Shown here piece by piece: positions 1 to 5,037 of a stretch of DNA of 5,442 nucleotides. The stretch comes from a bacterium (GTDB lineage: Bacteria; UBP14; UBA6098; B30-G16). The position numbers and the translations under genes were made by a program. Location: the NCBI GenBank assembly GCA_027064665.1, contig JAMOPH010000406.1:1-5442 (forward strand), written 5' to 3'. Below the pieces are notes generated by a model. The model ran no database searches and was not told the origin of the DNA. It saw only the letters and a list, made by a program, of their open reading frames with translations. Position 1 is the first letter of the stretch. Every line of letters starts with the position of its first letter.

Positions 1-1351
1 CTGGGTCGAGGACCTCAAGCAGTGCCGATGCCGGGTCGCCGCGGAAATCCTGCCCGATTTTGTCAATCTCATCAAGCATAAACACGGGGTTGTTAGAGCC
101 GGCGCGCTTGATTCCCTGAATGATTCTTCCCGGCAGTGCGCCGACATAGGTTCTGCGGTGCCCGCGGATTTCCGCTTCGTCCTTCATTCCGCCCAGCGAG
201 ACGCGGACAAATTTGCGCCCCATCGCCCGGGCGATGGATTTCCCCAGCGAGGTCTTCCCGGTCCCCGGCGGACCCACAAACAAAAGTATCGGCGATTTCA
301 CATCCGGCTTGAGTTTGCGCACCGCCAGAAACTCAAGGACTCTCTCTTTGACCTCCTCAAGGTCGTAGTGGTCCTCATCCAAAATTCTGCGGGCTTCCTC
401 AATGTCAATCCGGTCCTCGGTGGATTTGTTCCACGGCATCTCAACCAGCCAGTCAAGGTATGTGCGGGATACGGTGTATTCCGCCGAGGAGGGATTCATC
501 TTTGACAGGCGGTCAAGTTCTTTGAGGGCGGTCTCCCGGGCTTCGTCGGGCATCCCGGCTTCCTCAATCTTTTTCCGCAGTTCCTCAATCTCTTTGCCGA
601 AATCCTCCTCGCCCAACTCCCGCTGAATCTGTTTGAGTTGCTCCCGCAGATAGTATTCCCGCTGGGCTTTTTCAAGTTCCTTGGCGGTCTTCCGCTGAAT
701 CTCCTGCGTGATTTCCAGAACGGTCAGTTCCTTCTGCAGAAGTTGGTTGACCTTCTCAAGGCGCTTTTTGACATCAAGTTCCTCAAGGATTTCCTGCTTT
801 TGTTGGGGTTCAATGTTGAGGTTTGCGGCGATAAAGTCGGCGAGGCGCCCGGGGTCGGTGGTGTTCATAGCGGCAAGGCGAAGTTCGTCGGGAAGATACG
901 GGGCACTGGAGACCACCTTCTCAAAGGTCGCCAGAACGGTGCGCATAAGCGCCGTTTCCTCCTCGTCGCCGTGGCGGATTTCCTCCAACTCCTCAACCTT
1001 TGCCACCGGATACGGGTCCTGCTTGAGGATTTCCACAATCCTTATCCTCGCCTGCGGCTGGATTAAAAACTTCATACTGCCGTCGGGAAGGCGAAGCATT
1101 TTGAGAATCACGCCCCTGCACCCGACAGAATAGATTTTCGGCGCCTCATCAAGGTTCAGTTGGATATCCGATTCCTTCGCCTTTGCAAAAATTCCCAACT
1201 GCTTGTCCCGGGCTAAAACATCGTTTATCATCTGCACCAACTTTTTATCTATCACCACGAGGGGATGGATAAGCCCGGGAAACGACACCAGCCCCTCCGG
1301 AAGGGGCATTATCGGAAGTTCATATATTTTTTCCCTGTTCTTATTTTTCAT
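1..1351 (-). CDS. lon: ATP-dependent Lon protease (LonA type), N-terminal 450 residues, cut by window edge
   Basis: Lon is a cytosolic homohexameric AAA+ serine protease that unfolds and degrades damaged and some regulatory proteins. The frame is open from an ATG at 1351 to the left edge, with no internal stop. The N-terminal substrate-binding domain (about residues 10-200, starting near LPIMPLPEG) is followed by the family's long helix with QREYYLREQLKQIQRELGE (230-248). PWNK (306-309) and the DEDHYDLEEVKER stretch lead into the AAA+ module. There GPPGTGKT (360-367) is Walker A and VFMLDEID (423-430) is Walker B, followed by GDPASALLEVLDP at the edge. The sensor-2 helix and the Ser-Lys protease domain lie outside; family proteins are about 780-800 residues, so about 57% is present. 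GAGG at 1356-1359 is the ribosome site and overlaps the hsp20 stop. The gene is probably co-transcribed with hsp20. Identification is very secure. Confidence 0.97.
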   Translation of the reverse strand, partial: MKNKNREKIYELPIMPLPEGLVSFPGLIHPLVVIDKKLVQMINDVLARDKQLGIFAKAKESDIQLNLDEAPKIYSVGCRGVILKMLRLPDGSMKFLIQPQARIRIVEILKQDPYPVAKVEELEEIRHGDEEETALMRTVLATFEKVVSSAPYLPDELRLAAMNTTDPGRLADFIAANLNIEPQQKQEILEELDVKKRLEKVNQLLQKELTVLEITQEIQRKTAKELEKAQREYYLREQLKQIQRELGEEDFGKEIEELRKKIEEAGMPDEARETALKELDRLSKMNPSSAEYTVSRTYLDWLVEMPWNKSTEDRIDIEEARRILDEDHYDLEEVKERVLEFLAVRKLKPDVKSPILLFVGPPGTGKTSLGKSIARAMGRKFVRVSLGGMKDEAEIRGHRRTYVGALPGRIIQGIKRAGSNNPVFMLDEIDKIGQDFRGDPASALLEVLDP

Positions 1352-1355
1352 AAGT

Positions 1356-1359
1356 CCTC
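1356..1359 (-). promoter_or_regulatory. lon ribosome binding site overlapping the hsp20 stop codon
   Basis: On the minus strand GAGG lies four bases before the lon ATG at 1351 and shares bases with the TGA stop of hsp20 (1358-1360). A ribosome finishing hsp20 would cover this site, so translational coupling of the two genes is likely. The coupling is inferred from spacing alone. Confidence 0.7.
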
Positions 1360-1774
1360 ATTCTATTGTTATTTCTTTTACAGGTTCGGAAACTTTTTCT
1401 ATTTCAATTGTCAAAAAACCGTTTTTGTATTTCGCACTAATTTTACCTCCTACAAAATGCGGCGGTATTTTGATGTTTCTCTCAAAAGGACCGTAGTTTA
1501 TCTCCATATGATGGAAAATCGGCGCCTGCCCGACAAAATTTTCCTTCCTGACCCCCTGAATTGTTATGATATCCTCGCTCTGTGTGAGGGTTATGTCGCC
1601 GATATCAATCCCGGCAATTTCAACCATAATGACCAGTTTGTCCTCGGTCTCAAACACATCCACCGGCGGATGCCACTTGTTGAGTTCATCCAGAAGGACC
1701 GGCAAATGCATCTGCGAGAACTCGGCGAACAGGCGAACTATTTCGTCATCAATGTTCTTTTTTACCTCAATCAT
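1358..1774 (-). CDS. Hsp20/alpha-crystallin family small heat shock protein
   Basis: This is an ATP-independent holdase chaperone of the cytosol that forms oligomers and binds unfolding proteins. From the ATG at 1774 it has 138 residues, normal for bacterial Hsp20. A short N-terminal arm (1-33) precedes the alpha-crystallin domain (about 34-128), which opens with WHPPVDVFETEDKLVI. It carries YGPFERNIKIP (94-104) and the diagnostic AKYKNGFLTIEIEK (114-127, the A-x-x-x-N-G-x-L motif). The extreme C-terminus ends EITIE, with I135-T136-I137 fitting the I-x-I motif that docks between subunits. A GTG at 1783 would add three residues, but its AAG(G) lies directly against it, whereas the ATG has AAGGTGG at a 5-base distance. 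A near-consensus promoter lies just upstream, and lon starts 6 bp after the stop. Neither a CIRCE operator nor another known heat-shock element was seen. Confidence 0.95.
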   Translation of the reverse strand: MIEVKKNIDDEIVRLFAEFSQMHLPVLLDELNKWHPPVDVFETEDKLVIMVEIAGIDIGDITLTQSEDIITIQGVRKENFVGQAPIFHHMEINYGPFERNIKIPPHFVGGKISAKYKNGFLTIEIEKVSEPVKEITIE

Positions 1775-1779
1775 CTCCC

Positions 1780-1786
1780 CCACCTT
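1780..1786 (-). promoter_or_regulatory. hsp20 ribosome binding site that decides the start codon
   Basis: Minus-strand AAGGTGG ends five bases before the ATG at 1774 and overlaps the alternative GTG at 1781-1783. This favours the ATG. A second purine run, GGGGGAG, touches the ATG directly and is too close to be the main site. Confidence 0.65.
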
Positions 1787-1804
1787 GCTTGTTGAACACC
1801 TATT

Positions 1805-1832
1805 ATTGTAGAAAAAACCACAGATTTTTCAA
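1805..1832 (-). promoter_or_regulatory. Predicted sigma-70-type promoter of hsp20-lon
   Basis: On the minus strand TTGAAA (1827-1832) is separated by 16 bases from TACAAT (1805-1810). Each hexamer matches the housekeeping consensus at five of six positions. The start of transcription would fall near 1798-1800, giving a leader of about 25 bases before the hsp20 ATG. The -35 box begins six bases after the stop codon of the upstream permease gene, so hsp20 and lon can be expressed independently of it. A dyad, GAAAAA-N8-TTTTTC, overlaps the -35 box and spacer. A 9-bp palindrome, TGTTGAACA (1790-1798), covers the predicted start region and could be an operator. Promoter strength and any regulator are inferred, not shown. 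Confidence 0.65.
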
Positions 1833-1837
1833 CGATT

Positions 1838-2692
1838 TTATTCCTTCACACTTCCGAGAGTGAGTCCGCTTACTAACCAGCGGCTCAATATGATGAACAA
1901 TATCACAACCGGCACCGAAACTATGACCGAGCCGGCGGCATACAGCCCCCATTCGGTAGCCATATTTGACTGGAACTGCTTCAGTCCGAGGGGCAGGGTG
2001 AACATTTCCGGGTCCTGAAGCACCTGCGCCGCCACGATGTATTCTGACCACGCCGACATAAAGGAAAACAGCGCAGTTATCACCAGCGCCGGCGCCGCCA
2101 GCGGCAAAATCACTTTGTAGAACGCCTGAAAGTGCGAACAGCCATCAATTATCGCCGCCTCGTGCAGTGAGTTGGGGATTGTGTCGTAGTATCCCTTCAT
2201 CTGCCAGATGCAGAACGGAAGCGCAGTGGCGGAATATATAATTATCAGCCCTAAATAACTGTTTATCAGCCCCAATTTGGCAATCATAATATACATCGGC
2301 AGAAGAAGCATAGTTGCGGGGAACATCTGCGTGGTCAGAAGGGCAATCAGACCGAATTTTTTGCCCACGAAATTGTATTTGGAGAAAATGTATCCCGCCA
2401 TAGACGCCAGCACCACACCGGTTACTGTGACTGTCCCGGAGACCACAAGCGAGTTGAACATCCAGCGCAAAAACCTGCCGTCGGTGAGGAGTTTCCTGTA
2501 GGATTCCAGCGTTGCGCCCTCGGGAATTATCGCCAGAGATGTGGAAAGGAGTCTGTCGCCGGGGCGCAGGGAAATCGTTATCACCCGGCTTACAGGATAC
2601 AGCGTAGCAAGCGTGAACACTATCAGAAACGCATAAATCAGCGCCAGTTTTATGGGTGAGTCCTTTCGCCTCATAAGACTATCATACCTCAT
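1838..2692 (-). CDS. Carbohydrate ABC transporter permease, MalG type
   Basis: This inner-membrane permease subunit belongs to the MalG branch of binding-protein-dependent sugar importers (CUT1). It normally pairs with a MalF-like subunit, a binding protein and a MalK-like ATPase. It has 284 residues, the usual MalG length, and six hydrophobic segments at about 16-38, 82-104, 112-137, 145-165, 200-222 and 252-274. The EAA loop that contacts the ATPase is clear: EAAIIDG (178-184) continuing to ILPLAAP (195-201). The C-terminus LTLGSVKE resembles the LTAGxVKG end of MalG proteins. The substrate cannot be read from sequence. No MalF, binding protein or MalK-like gene flanks it: MFS lies upstream and hsp20 downstream. 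The ATG at 2692 has no clear ribosome site. An in-frame ATG at 2674, with GAGG about 12 bases upstream, is an alternative that removes six residues. Confidence 0.93.
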   Translation of the reverse strand: MRYDSLMRRKDSPIKLALIYAFLIVFTLATLYPVSRVITISLRPGDRLLSTSLAIIPEGATLESYRKLLTDGRFLRWMFNSLVVSGTVTVTGVVLASMAGYIFSKYNFVGKKFGLIALLTTQMFPATMLLLPMYIMIAKLGLINSYLGLIIIYSATALPFCIWQMKGYYDTIPNSLHEAAIIDGCSHFQAFYKVILPLAAPALVITALFSFMSAWSEYIVAAQVLQDPEMFTLPLGLKQFQSNMATEWGLYAAGSVIVSVPVVILFIILSRWLVSGLTLGSVKE

Positions 2693-2708
2693 TTCTGAAC
2701 AAAATCAA
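2681..2708 (-). promoter_or_regulatory. Weak candidate promoter before the MalG-type permease
   Basis: Minus-strand TTGATT (2703-2708) and TATGAT (2681-2686) are 16 bases apart and match the sigma-70 hexamers at four and five of six positions. If used, transcription would begin at or very near the second in-frame ATG (2674), giving an almost leaderless message and excluding the start at 2692. AT-rich DNA produces such pairs by chance, so support is limited. Confidence 0.25.
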
Positions 2709-2740
2709 GTAATTTTATCGCAAGAAAAAAGCGTTCCCCC

Positions 2741-2944
2741 AATTTTTGAACAATTCCTTTCTTTTGCTACCCGCAACACCCTTTCCCGAAAAAACAAAGT
2801 CATCCTCCGAGGCATTTTGAACATAGCGGTTCTCCTCGCCCTTTTTCTAAAAACTTTCCGGCGCTCGGAAATCTCTGATTTTCAAGCGCCGACCCCAAAA
2901 GTTTTAGGAAAAGGGTGCGGGGGAGAACCCTTTTTTCAAAAAGG
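2741..2944. repeat. Composite intergenic repeat: two inverted copies plus a decayed third copy of a ~55-60 bp unit
   Basis: This fills most of the 243-bp gap between the MFS and MalG-type genes. Copy B (about 2813-2865, plus orientation) and copy C (about 2944-2885, minus orientation) share, in the same order, TTTTGAA, GGTTCTCC, CCCTTTT, CTAAAA, CTTT and CGGCGCT. They face each other, so the region can fold into a long imperfect hairpin. Its innermost perfect arms are CGGCGCT (2859-2865) and AGCGCCG (2885-2891), and its longer outer arms are 2839-2857 and 2897-2915. A weaker copy A (about 2741-2797, plus orientation) keeps TTTTTGAA, CCCGCA and CCCTTT in order. Copy C ends inside the MFS terminator hairpin. 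No transposase or target-site duplication is visible. It could be a small non-autonomous element, a family of duplicated terminators, or a structured RNA. Confidence 0.6.
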
Positions 2945-2954
2945 ATTTCCCCCG
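2918..2954 (-). terminator. Long hairpin at the 3' end of the MFS gene, likely a terminator
   Basis: CGGGGG (2918-2923) pairs with CCCCCG (2949-2954), and pairing continues inward to an A/T stretch around a three-base loop. The stem is about 17 pairs with two mismatches and one G-T pair. The TGA stop of the MFS gene (2936-2938) sits at the loop, so the last codons form one arm. On the minus strand no clean T-run follows; CCCTTTTCC is the nearest. This makes it an imperfect intrinsic terminator or a 3'-end stabilising structure. It also belongs to copy C of the intergenic repeat. Confidence 0.55.
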
Positions 2955-4216
2955 TCAAAATACTTTCTGTTCGGCAGAAGAATCATCAGACCGAGGAATA
3001 TCATCACTGCGAGGGTGAAAATGGCGGCTTTGTAGGCAATTATTTGGGAAGCAAACTTTGACACCACAAGAACAGTTGCCCCCCACACAATCGGACCGGT
3101 GACGGCGGCGGCTTTGCCGGAGAGGGAATACAGTCCGAAAAATCTCCCCGCCATTTCGGGGGGTGCAAGATGAAGGATATAGGGGCGTGAGGTCGTCCAC
3201 ACGCCGCCCAGCATAGCGCCAAGCCAGCACCCTGCGGCGTAGAACATTGCTTTTGTTGGGAAAAGCGCAAGTGCGACAAGCCCGACAATCCATCCGGATA
3301 GCACCGCCACAAGCGAGCGATGATGCCCCATCGAATCGGAAATTCTGCCCCACAAAAACGAGCCGACCACGGCGAAAGTTGTGGCGACCACAAAAAACTT
3401 TATCTTCGCTGAATCGGACATACCCATAACTTTCTCGGCGAAAACGCCCATAAACACAATTGCGGTCTCCACGCCCTCCTGAAAGAAAAACCGTGCCACG
3501 ACAAATCTTCTTACGCCGGGGAATTTCTTTGTATCCGCAAGTGTCTCAAAGATTTTTTTGAGCGGCGAAATCTCGCTTTCGTCGGCGGGGTAGCGGTGGC
3601 GCATCTCGTCGGCGAAAAAATAAATCAGCGTGGGCAGGGCAAAAAGGACAAACAGCGCCGCAGTGGGCAGAAATGTGGCAACTCTGCCGCCGGCGGGAAT
3701 CGGTGTCCTTACGCCGAAAACCTCGCCGGTGTTGAAGGGCATAACCAGAATCATCCCAACTATTGAGCCGACATATCCGAGGGCGGTGCCGAGCCCGCTG
3801 ATTTTGCCCCATCTGTGCGGCGGACCGACCCGGGGCAGAAGCGCATTGTAAAATGTCAGCGACAGTTGATAGAACAGATTTGCCAGAACGAAAAACGCCA
3901 CCACGCCGAGGATACTTTTCCGCACCGCAAAGACCGGGATAAGCGCCGTCCCGAGGGCACACAGCACCACAGACGCCGCCATAAACGGCATCCGCCTGCC
4001 GTATCTGTCGGACAAAACCCCCAAAAGCGGCGCCAGAAATATCACCAGCCCCTGCGAGACAGAGTTCCCAAGCCCAACATAAATGTCTTTCCCGCCGAGG
4101 TCGGACACCACCAGAAGCGGAAAGTAAAGCGACACCACATTCATTGAGAATATAGTGTCGGCGAAATCATACAGCCCCCACACAAACTCCCTGAACTTTG
4201 AGACGGTGCGCTCCAT
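2936..4216 (-). CDS. MFS transporter, UMF1/Atg22-like group
   Basis: This is an inner-membrane major facilitator superfamily protein, probably an effluxer; the substrate is unknown. With the ATG at 4216 it has 426 residues and about 12 hydrophobic segments. The N-terminus MERTVSKFREFVWGLYDFADT matches the family's typical WxLYDFANS opening. GVLSDRYGRR (66-75) is MFS motif A between TM2 and TM3, and GRISDSMGHHR (290-300) is its counterpart in the second half. The SGLGTALGYVGSIVG stretch (140-154) and APPEMAGRFFGLYSLSGKA (351-369) are also typical of the group. The frame stays open to a TTG at 4276, but the added 20 residues (MPSCPIIYC...) do not look like family sequence. Neither start has a good ribosome site, so the ATG is chosen on homology. 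The gene begins 101 bp after the ABC ATPase stop and ends in a hairpin. Confidence 0.9.
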   Translation of the reverse strand: MERTVSKFREFVWGLYDFADTIFSMNVVSLYFPLLVVSDLGGKDIYVGLGNSVSQGLVIFLAPLLGVLSDRYGRRMPFMAASVVLCALGTALIPVFAVRKSILGVVAFFVLANLFYQLSLTFYNALLPRVGPPHRWGKISGLGTALGYVGSIVGMILVMPFNTGEVFGVRTPIPAGGRVATFLPTAALFVLFALPTLIYFFADEMRHRYPADESEISPLKKIFETLADTKKFPGVRRFVVARFFFQEGVETAIVFMGVFAEKVMGMSDSAKIKFFVVATTFAVVGSFLWGRISDSMGHHRSLVAVLSGWIVGLVALALFPTKAMFYAAGCWLGAMLGGVWTTSRPYILHLAPPEMAGRFFGLYSLSGKAAAVTGPIVWGATVLVVSKFASQIIAYKAAIFTLAVMIFLGLMILLPNRKYFDGGNPF

Positions 4217-4229
4217 CTGGAAAAGATAA

Positions 4230-4287
4230 CCCAAAATTTGGCGAAAGACACAATAGATTATCGGGCAGGATGGCAAAAATTTTGGCG
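4230..4287 (-). promoter_or_regulatory. Paired CGCCAAA(A)TTTT sites upstream of the MFS gene, possible operators
   Basis: In the 101-bp gap between the ABC ATPase and the MFS gene, the minus strand carries CGCCAAAATTTTTGCC (4272-4287) and CGCCAAATTTTGGG (4230-4243). Each is close to a perfect dyad, and their starts are 44 bases apart, about four helical turns. A GATAAT at 4257-4262 lies between them and could be a -10 box, but no recognisable -35 box stands at the right distance; that position falls in the upstream site. The arrangement would suit a dimeric regulator of the transporter. This is inference from pattern only. Confidence 0.3.
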
Positions 4288-4317
4288 GTCGGGTTTACTG
4301 CGCCCCGGCGGAAAAAA

Positions 4318-5037
4318 TCACTTCAACTCGCCCCGCACAAATTTCCTGACGACCTCATCGTCGGCGTTCATAAGGTCGGCGGTGTTGCCCCGCCAGTGAA
4401 TTTTGCCCTGATAGAGCATCGCCCCATCGGCGGCAAGCCTTATCGCCTGCTCCATCTGATGAGTCACCCACACGAGCGAGATGCCCTCATTCTTCGCCAG
4501 TGAAATCATCAGGTCCTCAATGGTCTTTGTCGCAGTGGGGTCAAGAGCGGATGTCGGCTCGTCCAAGAGGATGACATCGGGCTGTGTGGCAAGCGTTCTT
4601 GCAAGGCAAACCCTCTGCGCCTCGCCCACCGAAAGTTGCGTTGAGTCCCGGTGGGCATAATCGGTGGGAAGTCCCACCTGCGCCAGAAGTTCGGCAATCC
4701 GGTCGTCATCAAGGGATTCGTTGGCAAAGCGGATATTGTCCGCCACGGTGCCGTCAAACAGGACCGGCTTCTGGAAAACCATCCCCACCCGGCGGCGCAG
4801 TTGCAGAACAGGATACTGCTCTATCGGCTTGTCCTCATACAAAATTTTCCCGGCAGTCGGGGAGAGCAATCTGTTCAAAAGGCGCAGAAGCGTTGATTTT
4901 CCGCTTCCGGAAGGTCCGACAATCACAAAAATCCCCGGCGGAATCTCAAGGTCCACGCCGGTGAGGACCTCAACGCTGTCGTATCGTGCCCTCACGCCCT
5001 CAAGGACAAACTTCGGTGTCGCCTTACTCTGGCTCAT
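4318..5037 (-). CDS. ABC transporter ATP-binding protein, FetA/YbbL/STAR1-like
   Basis: This 239-residue cytosolic nucleotide-binding subunit has all ABC motifs in order: Walker A GPSGSGKST (41-49), Q-loop Q89 in VGMVFQKPVLF, signature LSVGEAQRV (135-143), Walker B VILLDE (155-160), D-loop SALD (163-166) and H-loop H193 in VWVTH. The texts RRRVGMVFQKPVLFDGTVADN and LVWVTHQMEQA point to the FetA/YbbL/STAR1 branch, whose partner is a FetB/YbbM (UPF0014) permease linked to metal export or stress. It is too short for MalK, which has an added C-terminal domain, so it is not an obvious engine for the MalG-type permease nearby. The signature has Val where the common form has Gly, which relatives tolerate. 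Its ATG overlaps the upstream stop in an ATGA arrangement, implying coupled translation; only a distant GGAG precedes it. No permease partner lies in the window. The subfamily is less certain than the ABC ATPase call. Confidence 0.93.
   Translation of the reverse strand: MSQSKATPKFVLEGVRARYDSVEVLTGVDLEIPPGIFVIVGPSGSGKSTLLRLLNRLLSPTAGKILYEDKPIEQYPVLQLRRRVGMVFQKPVLFDGTVADNIRFANESLDDDRIAELLAQVGLPTDYAHRDSTQLSVGEAQRVCLARTLATQPDVILLDEPTSALDPTATKTIEDLMISLAKNEGISLVWVTHQMEQAIRLAADGAMLYQGKIHWRGNTADLMNADDEVVRKFVRGELK

Noticed and set aside
158..1133. Several plus-strand open frames opposite lon
   Set aside because: They are shadows of the lon reading frame; their products have no recognisable domain, while the minus frame carries unmistakable Lon motifs throughout.
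1..1351. Lon as a truncated pseudogene
   Set aside because: The frame is open to the window edge with all expected motifs intact; the missing part is simply outside the window.
1265..1795. A 176-codon plus-strand frame opposite hsp20
   Set aside because: It runs antisense to a well-defined alpha-crystallin domain and its translation resembles no protein family known to me.
2652..3035. A 127-codon plus-strand frame spanning the intergenic repeat
   Set aside because: It crosses the permease 5' end, the repeat array and the MFS 3' end. Its composition follows the repeats and no ribosome site precedes it.
4217..4276. Twenty-residue N-terminal extension of the MFS protein from a TTG
   Set aside because: No ribosome site precedes the TTG, and the MFS family opening MERTVSKFREFVWGLYDF begins at the ATG at 4216.
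4318..5037. The ABC ATPase as the motor (MalK) for the MalG-type permease
   Set aside because: At 239 residues it lacks MalK's C-terminal regulatory domain, and its internal motifs fit the FetA/STAR1 branch. The two genes are also separated by the MFS gene and a terminator-like hairpin.
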